Assembly: GCA_937930845.1 (NCBI GenBank)
Contig: CALHBJ010000004.1
Span: 148,677 to 212,676, forward strand
DNA length: 64,000 nt
Reading direction: 5' to 3'
Source: an uncultured Rhizobiaceae group bacterium
GTDB taxonomy: Bacteria > Pseudomonadota > Alphaproteobacteria > Rhizobiales > Rhizobiaceae
A program made the translations under genes and the position numbers. Below, one piece after another: positions 24,872 through 32,918 of this stretch. The notes below the pieces were generated by a model that saw nothing but the letters and a program-made list of their open reading frames with translations, searched no databases and had not been told where the DNA came from. The first letter of the stretch is position 1; every line of letters starts with the position of its first letter.

Positions 24872-25672
24872 ATGCCGTCAAACAGAAATGCAACGCTTGT
24901 AATCCCGATAATCGGCGACCCAATTGCTCAAGTCGCGACCCCCGATTTGTGGAACCGGGAATTTGCAGCCAACGATATCGACGCAATTTGTGTACCGCTT
25001 CATGTGCGCCCATCAGGTTTGGCGGCGTTTGTTGAATGGGTCCGGCATGCTGAAAATGTGCCGGGGTTTCTCAGCACAATTCCTCACAAATCGAAGTTGC
25101 CGGATCTTTGTGATTTTAGAAGAAGCGAAGTCGATGTTCTTGAGGTCGCAAACACGGTCAGAAAAGCCAAAGACGGAAAGCTGGAATGCGCCATGTTCGA
25201 TGGCGTCGGCATGGTGAGTGCAATCAAGACGGCCGGTACAAATTTCAGCACGGCGTCGGTTCTGATCATCGGTTCAGGAGCCGCAGGCAGTGCAATCGCT
25301 TATGAGGCACTACAATGTGGAGCAAAAGGTATTACTCTCAAAGATGTCAACCAAGACACCGTGAGCAGAGTTGTCGCCAAAATGAGGGCCGTTTTCCCCG
25401 ATCGGAAAATACAATCGGAGGAAACCAAAGACTGGCCCTATGATGTCATCATCAACGCTTCACCCATTGGAAGCTCGCCAGACGACCTCTTGCCAAGCCC
25501 GATCAATATCGCATCACCTCACGCAATTTTTGCCGATGCGATCACTGAGCCCGAAGAAACAAATTTCTTAGCATTAGCCAAGGTCGACGGATTCAAAACG
25601 GTTTCTGGCCAAGGCATGGCCGCCGCCCAAGCACTGCATATGCAACGTTTCATGGGGATGATCAAAGGTTAG
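24872..25672 (+). CDS. Shikimate-dehydrogenase-like oxidoreductase
   Basis: 266 residues from ATG 24872. N-terminal substrate domain (VIPIIGDPIAQVATPDLWN) and Rossmann domain (VLIIGSGAAGSAIAYEAL). The catalytic Lys (TIPHK) and Asp (MFDGVG) of the AroE family are kept, but the serines that hold the shikimate carboxylate (S-x-S-P) are replaced by VATP. It is therefore unlikely to be the biosynthetic enzyme and more likely uses another hydroxy acid. Divergent from the GntR gene with 70 bases between. The ribosome site is weak, so the start is uncertain. Confidence 0.82.
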   Translation: MPSNRNATLVIPIIGDPIAQVATPDLWNREFAANDIDAICVPLHVRPSGLAAFVEWVRHAENVPGFLSTIPHKSKLPDLCDFRRSEVDVLEVANTVRKAKDGKLECAMFDGVGMVSAIKTAGTNFSTASVLIIGSGAAGSAIAYEALQCGAKGITLKDVNQDTVSRVVAKMRAVFPDRKIQSEETKDWPYDVIINASPIGSSPDDLLPSPINIASPHAIFADAITEPEETNFLALAKVDGFKTVSGQGMAAAQALHMQRFMGMIKG

Positions 25673-25890
25673 CAAGAGTCTAGAATTTGATTTGGTCCTC
25701 AACATTAGCAATATGCTCTGAGAGTGCTCTGGGAAAGGCCGAAAATTTACCTTCGAACCATTCAATCTACTGCCATTGAGTTATGTCGATAAAGGGCTCA
25801 AAGCGGTCGACCAAACTGGTTATGTGCTAGCGTTCTAAATGTCAGCAAAACGCAGACGAAGCGGTGTGGAGGGTCGGTCGGAGAACTGTC

Positions 25891-26523
25891 ATGACTACTC
25901 CAAACTTACCCGCAATCATCCCAGGACGAAGAGCTTGGAACAAGGGGCGAATTATTGGCCAGAAACGCCCACTTCAACCTAAGCATGTTTGGGCCATCCG
26001 TGTTCGATTAGAACTTGCCGAACGCAAGCGTGACCTGGCGCTTTTCAATATGGCGGTGGATAGCAAGCTTCGTGGCTGCGATCTCGTGCAGTTGAAAGTG
26101 ACGGATGTCTATGTTGCAGGTAACATCAAAGAGCGAACGTCAATTGTGCAGTCAAAGACCAAGCAACCTGTTCAATTTGAAATTACCGAAGGCACACGAA
26201 AGTCACTCAACGACTGGCTAGAGGACTCCGCGATGATAGGTTCAGATTATCTATGGCCAAGCCGTTTTCACAGCCCTGACCACATTTCAACACGACAATA
26301 TGCCCGGCTGGTGAAAGAACTTGTCGCTAGCATTGGCCTTGAGCCAAGCGCCTTCGGAACGCACTCGTTGCGTAGAACGAAGGTGGCTCAAATCTATAAG
26401 AAAACCGGCAATCTCAGAGCAGTGCAATTGCTACTCGGCCACACCAAAATGGACAGCACAGTCAGATACCTTGGAGTGGATCTGGAAGACGCGCTTTCAA
26501 TCTCCGAGGGAGTTGAGGTCTAA
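25891..26523 (+). CDS. Short tyrosine recombinase (integrase catalytic domain)
   Basis: 210 residues from ATG 25891 with GGAG seven bases upstream. It consists almost only of the catalytic domain: Arg61 (SKLRGCDLVQLK), a Lys near 89, His158-x-x-Arg161 (THSLRRTK), His184 (LLGHTKMD) and nucleophile Tyr193 (TVRYLGV). All catalytic positions are present, so it may be active, but the usual N-terminal arm/core-binding domains are reduced to about 45 residues. It lies at the left edge of the defence island and may have moved it. Such short integrases are common in Proteobacteria and not always phage-linked. Confidence 0.9.
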   Translation: MTTPNLPAIIPGRRAWNKGRIIGQKRPLQPKHVWAIRVRLELAERKRDLALFNMAVDSKLRGCDLVQLKVTDVYVAGNIKERTSIVQSKTKQPVQFEITEGTRKSLNDWLEDSAMIGSDYLWPSRFHSPDHISTRQYARLVKELVASIGLEPSAFGTHSLRRTKVAQIYKKTGNLRAVQLLLGHTKMDSTVRYLGVDLEDALSISEGVEV

Positions 26524-26574
26524 CGAGCTGGACTGACTGCGATGCAGTCGGTCCATAGCCGTGCTTTCGCTAAT

Positions 26575-26760
26575 TCAGCGGCCTTTCAACGCCCGGCGTA
26601 TAGCCCGCCCAGCTGCATAGGCACGATCGTTTTCTTTAGCTATCTGTTTGGCTTCATTAACACAGCGCAGGGCAACCTCTAGCACCTTGTCACGGGCCTC
26701 TGGATCAGATGTTGCTTTTTGAACAACGTAGCGAGCGAGCTTTTGGAGAAGAACTGACAT
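26575..26760 (-). CDS. Small helical hypothetical protein
   Basis: 61 residues, mostly predicted helix (LLQKLARYVVQKA, then CVNEAKQIAKENDRAYAAG), ending RRALKGR. Convergent with the recombinase. AGGG lies rather far (about 13 bases) before the ATG. Its composition is protein-like, with a conserved-looking AxxAxRxIRRALKG tail, but I recognise no family. It could be a small DNA-associated or antitoxin-like protein; function unknown. Confidence 0.5.
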   Translation of the reverse strand: MSVLLQKLARYVVQKATSDPEARDKVLEVALRCVNEAKQIAKENDRAYAAGRAIRRALKGR

Positions 26761-26942
26761 TTCACTACATTACCCTACTGAGCCGGGAAGGCTAGGAGTG
26801 ACCGGCCCTTAGTCGACATTCACCAACGCTTTGCAATTCTTTGACCTGTCGCTGAAAGCAGACATAACAGTATTGAGTAAATTTACTTTTGCTGTGAATT
26901 CCTCTCGGTTGGAAGAAAGCGAGCTAGAAGAGAGCGAATGGC

Positions 26943-27812
26943 ATGCAGTATTTTTGGGCATCTCAGAACAAAACTTACCGGGACGAACTTGCTGGCGGAT
27001 ATCTATGGGCTCCTAAGAGTAACGAAACCGGACAGACTCCGTTCCACTGGCGAAACGTCGCCAAGGTGAATTCCGGCGACCTCATCTTTTCTTATTTCAG
27101 ACAACGGATTACAGCGATTTCGGTCGCGAGGTCGGAGGCGTACGACGCGCCTATACCCCGAGAGTGGGAAGAGTTGCACGACTGGAAAAAGGATGGCTGG
27201 AAAGTCGATGTTGAGTACGAGAAGGTGAATGACCCACCGCATCTCAACCAATTTAGATCGGAGTTTGAGCAATACCTTCCTTCAAGATCTTCGCCTCTAG
27301 CCTCTTCCGGAGGCGCTCAAGGATATCTATTTGAACTTCCAGAAGACGCCGGTGAGTTCATTCTTAAGATGCTAAATTGGGATACTTTTTCAATTGCAGA
27401 TGAGGATAATTCGACAGCGACTGGAAAAAATAGAACCACAGTTACAATCACCCGAGTTGGTCAGGCGAAATTTAGGAATCAGCTAAAGCGTTATTGGGGG
27501 AGCCAATGTGCTGTCTCTGGTTCGACAACGGTGCAGCTGCTTCGGGCATCTCATATCGTCAGCTGGGCGAATTCAAATCCAGAAGAAAAAGTGGAAGTTT
27601 ACAACGGACTGCTTCTCTCTCCAGCATATGACGCCGCGTTCGATGCCCACCTAATTTCATTTGATGACGAAGGCCGTCTAATCCATTCATCACAAATCTC
27701 GGCCGACGAGCTCTTATGTCTTGGTATCGACCCCAACGCAAAACTCAGGCGCATAGAACGACAACATCGAAGATTCTTATCCCGGCACCGTTCAAATCTG
27801 GAAATTGGCTAA
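26943..27812 (+). CDS. EVE-HNH fusion, probable modification-dependent endonuclease
   Basis: 289 residues. Residues 1 to about 135 resemble an EVE/PUA-like domain (FWASQNKTYRDELAGGYLW, then VNSGDLIFSYFRQRI), a fold that flips and reads modified bases. Residues about 165-289 are an HNH nuclease: CAVSG, H204 in RASHIVSW, N221 in NGLLLSPAYDAAFDAHL. EVE-HNH proteins are known restriction enzymes that cut DNA with modified cytosine. Here it would act as a stand-alone type IV-like barrier to phages with modified DNA. The EVE assignment rests on pattern, not on a search. Confidence 0.8.
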   Translation: MQYFWASQNKTYRDELAGGYLWAPKSNETGQTPFHWRNVAKVNSGDLIFSYFRQRITAISVARSEAYDAPIPREWEELHDWKKDGWKVDVEYEKVNDPPHLNQFRSEFEQYLPSRSSPLASSGGAQGYLFELPEDAGEFILKMLNWDTFSIADEDNSTATGKNRTTVTITRVGQAKFRNQLKRYWGSQCAVSGSTTVQLLRASHIVSWANSNPEEKVEVYNGLLLSPAYDAAFDAHLISFDDEGRLIHSSQISADELLCLGIDPNAKLRRIERQHRRFLSRHRSNLEIG

Positions 27813-27915
27813 ATTCTCGTCCGTAGCCGGCCCTTACCGGTCGTTGGGCATCAAAACTCGATTACCTGAAGGTGGACTTTGGCATTAACGGCCCTCAATC
27901 GATTGCCCTGTCAAT

Positions 27916-28458
27916 CTAACCGTTATTCACAACACGACAGAAATCTCGAAACTCTTTTTGAAACGAATTTCGAGAACTGGATAAATTTCGAACTCCCAGA
28001 TTAGCCTTGCACAGTTCTTCAACAATGATCCGTGCGTTTTTCATAAAGGCATCAATCTCCCCGTTCTTAATATTAGCGAAGTCTGCCCACTCCGATTGCG
28101 TGCGTTTTAAGTTCACGTGCGCCGTCACATTATTTCGATACTTAGCAATCTTTGGCCAAAAAGCTTTGCACTGACCAAATTTTTCCTTGGCCTCAGGCGA
28201 GATCACTAAATCCGGATCTGCGATTGCGCGGTGCAATGAGTAAGATGTTTTTGCCTGATCCATCGACGCATAACATGCAGACATCAAACTGTGGCAAAGC
28301 AGCACTTTCAGAGTGCAACAACCTTCGTATTCAGGAGTGTTGCGCTCATCGTCTGCCCAAGTGGAAAATTTTGCATCGACAACAATATAAATTCGCCATG
28401 AAGCTATGGCGGTTGCGACCACCTCATCGAGAAGCTTTATTTTTTCATCCGGCGACAT
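27916..28458 (-). CDS. HEPN-like (AbiU2-type) hypothetical protein
   Basis: 180 residues, almost entirely helical. The segment KIAKYRNNVTAHVN contains R108-x5-H114, which fits the R-x4-6-H motif of HEPN ribonucleases; the surrounding pattern (Arg-Asn-x-x-x-Ala-His) is like AbiU2 HEPN proteins. It lies 232 bases downstream of gajB on the same strand and convergent with the EVE-HNH gene. HEPN proteins in such places usually cleave RNA to abort infection. No antitoxin-like partner is adjacent. Function is inference from one motif plus context. Confidence 0.6.
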   Translation of the reverse strand: MSPDEKIKLLDEVVATAIASWRIYIVVDAKFSTWADDERNTPEYEGCCTLKVLLCHSLMSACYASMDQAKTSYSLHRAIADPDLVISPEAKEKFGQCKAFWPKIAKYRNNVTAHVNLKRTQSEWADFANIKNGEIDAFMKNARIIVEELCKANLGVRNLSSSRNSFQKEFRDFCRVVNNG

Positions 28459-28690
28459 CGCCCTCGCCCCTAGGTTCTTTTAATGAAAGCCTATAAATAG
28501 CACCTTTCCAGCGCAAGAAACGAGTTGGCATTCACTGTGACTTCAGGAGCTCTTTGGCCCAAACCCGAAATTCGACAAATTCCAAAATTCACCCATCGGC
28601 TTCCTAATAGCCGTCGTTCATGAATGGAGCTGCGTTCTGAATTCTGTCACGATCAAAAAGCGCCATGGCCCAAACTTCGGGCTTGGCTTC

Positions 28691-30505
28691 CTACATCAAT
28701 TCACTAACCAAAATACACTTGTCTTGATTGGGCGTAAGAATAATTGTCCGGTACTTAGACCGCGTCACTGCCATGCGAAAGTTTTTTCGGTACTGTGCCA
28801 GCTTGTCATCCGCCTCATTCGCTCGGACAAACCGGCCGCTGTTTCGGACGATCCCTTTGTCTCTCGTAATGATAGGCATGTCCTCAAAGAGAATAGTCTC
28901 GTCAAACTGTTTTCCTTTGGCTTTGTGCAGGTTCATTATGACAACACCACTCTCAGGTTGCCCCGCTGTGGCAAAGTGTTCCTGTACAAAGGCCTCTTTG
29001 GTTAGGTCAAGTGCGGTTGGGTAGGCGGCGGTGCCATCCCAGGCTTCTGACAACACAAGACGAAGCTGTTTTCCGCGATCCAAAAACCGCAGGTTGCGCG
29101 CTTCTTCGGCGATGTCTCGTAGCTGCACACAGCAACCCTTCTCCAGAACATTACGTACCTTCACCCAGTCCTGCTGCGGATCACCGGTGAACATGAGGGC
29201 GAGTACTTCGTCGTAAACCTTTTCCATTTTCCGCACTTTTGAGTGCCCGGGTAAATCCTTACCTTCAGCTCGCAGCTTCTGTCGTTTCTGAAGGCCTGCC
29301 GCGAAACTGTTCGCGGTCTTTAGATGACCCTTAGCAGGACTGCTTCCACTGCGTCCGCGATAGAAGCTGGCAACCTGCAACACGAAGCGCTCGAAGTTCT
29401 CAGCCGTTGACCGTTTCTCAAGCAAGTTCCCTATGCAGTTGGCTGATAAAATGGCTGCATCTCGCTCGATCACAGCCGTATGTGGGATAGCAGGCAATCT
29501 CCCCAATCCATGCGTGAACAGATCAGAAATCTTTTTGGTCAACGGTTTGGTCGGCACAAGCACAGCTACCGACCACGCCTCGCCACTAGCTGCGATAGCC
29601 CGTTTTCGTGCCTGCATAACTTCGGAAAACAGATTTGCATGCGCCCGTGCTTCAACGCGGTGGTATCCAACAAGACATACGCCTTCATAGGCAATTTGAG
29701 AAAATGCCCCTTTGAGAACATCGTCCCCAAAAAGCGTTATGTCGGTATGTAGATTCCGGTGACTGAATCCTCCCAAATCAATTTCTTCCGCTTCGAAGTG
29801 CTTTATGAATTGGTTTGGGCGTTCAGGATCAGTGGCAATAAAATCAAAGATTCTTTGGTCAGGATCAGCCAGAGCAAGACACCGTGATTTACTCCCTAAC
29901 TGTTTGACAATTTCCCACTGCTCCTCGCTAGTGTCTTGAAATTCATCTAAAATAATTAGTGGATACCGGTTCGCTACGAGGTCGCCGATGGTTGGAAAGT
30001 TGGTCAACAGATCAGCCAACAATGGTGCAAACAGGTCGAAGCTGATTTTACCACTTTCGAAGGCAACGGTTTCCAATACCGATTTCTCTTCGTCAGTGAG
30101 CTCAAGCAAGCCGTCATTACGAGATTGATCAGTGGTGGTTCGAAGCTCAGACAGGACACCAGCAACATCAGCTGGCAACAACAGTTCTAATGAATGCGGC
30201 AAGTTTAAGAGATACCCGTGACCCTTCAGAATGCGCCAGAAAAACGAATGATAGGTATCAATCTCAATCCGGCTTGATACCGTCTTGGGCACGGCAAGAT
30301 CGCGATCAATACCCTCACTCACCCGGGAGACAGTCGCCCGCGCAAAACTCAAGAACAGCACACGCTGCTCAGGCTTCAATTCTGCCTCGACAAATGCGGC
30401 CGCCTTCATAATTGAGATCGTTGTCTTGCCCGCGCCCGGCCCACCTAAGACCAGGCAATTCCCTTCTGCTTCCAAGACCCGTTGCTGATCGTCCGTTAGT
30501 TTCAT
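28691..30505 (-). CDS. gajB: GajB-like UvrD/Rep helicase (Gabija)
   Basis: 604 residues of superfamily 1A helicase: Q motif LTDDQQRVLEAEG, Walker A GGPGAGKTT (21-29), motif Ia LFLSFARATVSR, Walker B LILDEFQDTSEEQW-like (about 184-197), motif III LADPDQRIFDF, late motifs GVVIMNLHKAKGKQFDE and FRMAVTRSKYRTIIL. Overlaps the GajA gene by four bases. In Gabija, GajB senses DNA ends and uses ATP hydrolysis to activate GajA when the cell nucleotide pool falls. It is about 110 residues longer than the Bacillus cereus protein. Confidence 0.85.
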   Translation of the reverse strand: MKLTDDQQRVLEAEGNCLVLGGPGAGKTTISIMKAAAFVEAELKPEQRVLFLSFARATVSRVSEGIDRDLAVPKTVSSRIEIDTYHSFFWRILKGHGYLLNLPHSLELLLPADVAGVLSELRTTTDQSRNDGLLELTDEEKSVLETVAFESGKISFDLFAPLLADLLTNFPTIGDLVANRYPLIILDEFQDTSEEQWEIVKQLGSKSRCLALADPDQRIFDFIATDPERPNQFIKHFEAEEIDLGGFSHRNLHTDITLFGDDVLKGAFSQIAYEGVCLVGYHRVEARAHANLFSEVMQARKRAIAASGEAWSVAVLVPTKPLTKKISDLFTHGLGRLPAIPHTAVIERDAAILSANCIGNLLEKRSTAENFERFVLQVASFYRGRSGSSPAKGHLKTANSFAAGLQKRQKLRAEGKDLPGHSKVRKMEKVYDEVLALMFTGDPQQDWVKVRNVLEKGCCVQLRDIAEEARNLRFLDRGKQLRLVLSEAWDGTAAYPTALDLTKEAFVQEHFATAGQPESGVVIMNLHKAKGKQFDETILFEDMPIITRDKGIVRNSGRFVRANEADDKLAQYRKNFRMAVTRSKYRTIILTPNQDKCILVSELM

Positions 30506-32334
30506 CCGTCCGCTTTAACTAGCGCTTGTGGCTCAGGCTCATTTTCTTCCTCGCCAGCGCAGAACTGTTGGATTGCTAAACAAGATTGCCGTATCCAATC
30601 AGGGATTTCTTCAAACTCACACTGTACTAAAAAATCGGCAGCCACTCCTTCGCCTTTGTATTTCGAAAGATAGGCCCGTATCGCATTGGCAAGGTCTGCT
30701 TTGGGGTCCGGAAACTGTGCCTGCAGCGCTTGTGGCCACATGATACTATCCAGGTAGCGCTCCATGGCTGCTTCGGTAGTGTCCGCCATGACCATCTTCT
30801 CAAAACCAGACTCACCATGCATGAGTACCAGATCGAGCGCAGCTTCCAAGTTTGCCGTCGCCGCGGCGTCCTGAGCATCGCAGGCACAGATAACCTCCTT
30901 TCCAAGGCCACGATACAGACCGGCCATCGCTATGATTTTGCTTTCTGAACCAGCGTCAATTGTACATACACCGATGCTTTCAAGGGTTTTGAATTCTTCT
31001 GGACGGAGCTTTGCCAGTCGTCTCGCCACCGCTGGAAACGCTATCGCTTCTGTTGCACCTTCTGCCAACAACACTCTCCTTGACAGCAAACCCTCGCAAA
31101 ACACCGTTCGAAAGTTCTGGCGATAGAATTTCGGTTTGATTGAAGCAGGAAGCACTATCTCTCGTTGTCCTAGCACGCCCGCCGCGTCACGGCTGAGTGG
31201 TATCGTTTCTTCGACTCCAAACTCTTCGATTACATAGGGCGAATGGGAAGTGAAGATGGTTTGTGATGAGAGCTTGCGAACTTCATTGACGATCTGTTTT
31301 TGCGCGTATGGCGGTATCGCAATCTCAGGCTCTTCCATTGCGAATATAACATTCTGCTTGCCAGCCGCGATCTGAGACAAGAGCGCCAAGACCAACATGT
31401 TAATGGTACCGGTCCCTTGTCGATAATACGGAGCAAGATGGTTTCCTTCGCCGGTAGACATGAACGCAGTGACAACCTTGCGTAAGTGCTCTCTGGTGAG
31501 GTTTGAAACTCGAAGCTGAGGCTGAGCACCCCATTCCTTTGGTACGTACTTTTTCAGTGCGGTGTTCACACTCTCAAGCACCTCTCCCAAGCCACCCACT
31601 GCGTCGTCAGATAACTGCAATGATGACAGAGCTTCTAGACTGTCTTCCCACAACTTGGGGCGAGCCTCCTGCAGTCTGAGAATGATGTCGAGTAAACTAC
31701 CCCGTTCCAAACTGAGCGCCCGTGATCCGGTGCGCAGGGTTCGAAGATAAAGGAAGCCACAGATTTGCTTATCCTTTTTGCGGAAGGGCTGTCGCAGTCC
31801 ATCTTCTTCCGTCTTGGTGAAAAACGTTTCCCCGGAAAAGTCATCGTCTTCTTCATCGTACCAACCGATAAAGGAAACACGAATACAGGGCGAAGCTGCT
31901 ACCACTTGTTCAGCGGTTGGCTGTTCCAGGACGGAACTTTGGTCATCGTCCCACCATTCGACGTTCGCCATGAATCGCGCTTTTTGTTCGTCTGTGAGAT
32001 CACAGACTGTTGCATCAATACGAATTACTGGTGCGGCTTCGTCGGCTGGCGCTTCGACTTGTTCAGCCGCTTTTTCAGGGACATCAGCAGCGTTTGCTGC
32101 GACTAAAGCTGCTGGCTCTGGCTCACTTTGTATATATTTACCTTGGAAGAAATCGTGTTCATCAACCGGTGGCATACGATGCGCGCGATCGGGTCCTAAC
32201 ACTAGATCCAGCGCTTCTAGGACTGTCGACTTACCCGTATTATTATCACCTATGAGCACAGTATGACTCTGGAAAACCAACTCAGCGTTGGCTACCCCTC
32301 GAAAATTCTTGATTGATAGTTTACTAATCCTCAT
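30502..32334 (-). CDS. gajA: GajA-like OLD-family ATPase/TOPRIM endonuclease (Gabija)
   Basis: 610 residues. ABC-type ATPase with Walker A GDNNTGKST (29-37), signature GTGTINMLVLALL, Walker B VIFAMEEPEIAIPP and H-loop TSHSPYVIEEF, followed by a TOPRIM nuclease with VLLAEGATEAIAFP and ICACDAQD. With the overlapping UvrD gene this is the class 2 OLD / Gabija pair, a nicking nuclease that degrades invading DNA. Odd feature: residues about 70-105 are an Ala/Glu/Pro-rich insert not expected in the ATPase core, and the C-terminus repeats its EPEP-x-ALV motif. Confidence 0.87.
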   Translation of the reverse strand: MRISKLSIKNFRGVANAELVFQSHTVLIGDNNTGKSTVLEALDLVLGPDRAHRMPPVDEHDFFQGKYIQSEPEPAALVAANAADVPEKAAEQVEAPADEAAPVIRIDATVCDLTDEQKARFMANVEWWDDDQSSVLEQPTAEQVVAASPCIRVSFIGWYDEEDDDFSGETFFTKTEEDGLRQPFRKKDKQICGFLYLRTLRTGSRALSLERGSLLDIILRLQEARPKLWEDSLEALSSLQLSDDAVGGLGEVLESVNTALKKYVPKEWGAQPQLRVSNLTREHLRKVVTAFMSTGEGNHLAPYYRQGTGTINMLVLALLSQIAAGKQNVIFAMEEPEIAIPPYAQKQIVNEVRKLSSQTIFTSHSPYVIEEFGVEETIPLSRDAAGVLGQREIVLPASIKPKFYRQNFRTVFCEGLLSRRVLLAEGATEAIAFPAVARRLAKLRPEEFKTLESIGVCTIDAGSESKIIAMAGLYRGLGKEVICACDAQDAAATANLEAALDLVLMHGESGFEKMVMADTTEAAMERYLDSIMWPQALQAQFPDPKADLANAIRAYLSKYKGEGVAADFLVQCEFEEIPDWIRQSCLAIQQFCAGEEENEPEPQALVKADG

Positions 32335-32918
32335 CCTGTTCTCAATTGTTCATCTAAATAAAATTGCCTAACCGATCCGCGGGACAGGTGGCAATTTAAA
32401 AAGAAAATTACCTTTTGAACCCACGATCGATTGAGGTGTACAAATATATCGACCACAAAACCGACTGAATTAACACCTATTTTCTTCGAACAACAAAAAT
32501 ACACCGTACAGTAGGGGAGGTTTATGCTTGCGATTCTTCCAGTATAAACTGAATGTCAATCGATTTGCAGCGGTTAAGTGTCCGCTTTTGCATGATCCCC
32601 GGACATATTGCGCCCGCAGCGAATGTCCGCACTCCCCATTAAGTGACGGCAACGAGAAGTACTGCTGTAGATACTCAACGGCGGTCGTTAAATGTTGCGT
32701 GATCATAAGCTGCGACTGGTTGTTCGGTGCCATCCTGCGCTACCTTGTTATCTACGTACAAACCTCATGTTTCGCGGCAATCTGAGTTGATACTTACACT
32801 GCAAAGAAAAAGCGCCATCAGCATGGCCGACAGCGCTTTGGGTTGATTTGCGGAACGACAATGGTTCCCAGCGGAAGAACTATGGTTGCATCCGCAGCAC
32901 ATTTCGCCTTGCCTATAA
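32335..32918. other. Intergenic region at the right end of the island
   Basis: About 584 bases between the gajA start and the nrdJ end. It holds the gajAB promoter and the nrdJ terminator. Small frames on both strands (about 85 codons near 32470-32785) have scrambled composition and no ribosome site. A short GTCCG/CGGAC pair near 32580-32605 could form a hairpin. No gene seen. Confidence 0.6.
32803..32840 (-). terminator. Terminator of nrdJ
   Basis: On the minus strand AAAGCGC pairs with GCGCTTT and is followed by a T-rich stretch (TTTTTCTTT). An inner GCCAT/ATGGC pair offers an alternative stem. It lies 79 bases past the nrdJ stop. Confidence 0.75.

Larger units (their letters stand above)
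25680..32800. mobile_element. Probable integrated defence island
   Basis: The block starts with a tyrosine recombinase and holds an EVE-HNH protein, a HEPN-like protein and a GajAB pair, all unrelated to the metabolic genes on the left and the ribonucleotide reductase on the right. Boundaries are set by the AroE-like stop and the nrdJ terminator. I found no flanking direct repeats or tRNA at either end, so the ends are approximate and integration is inferred. Confidence 0.5.

Noticed and set aside
24872..25672. Biosynthetic shikimate dehydrogenase AroE
   Set aside because: The substrate-carboxylate serines are missing and the gene lies in a catabolic regulon.
28660..28690. Terminator after gajB
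   Set aside because: Only a four-pair GCCC/GGGC stem with a distant T-run; too weak to list.
32470..32785. Frames on both strands of about 85 codons at the right end of the island
   Set aside because: They overlap each other, have no ribosome site and look like non-coding sequence.
25673..32918. Direct-repeat attachment sites at island ends
   Set aside because: Reading both flanks by eye gave no shared repeat of useful length, and no tRNA lies at either edge.
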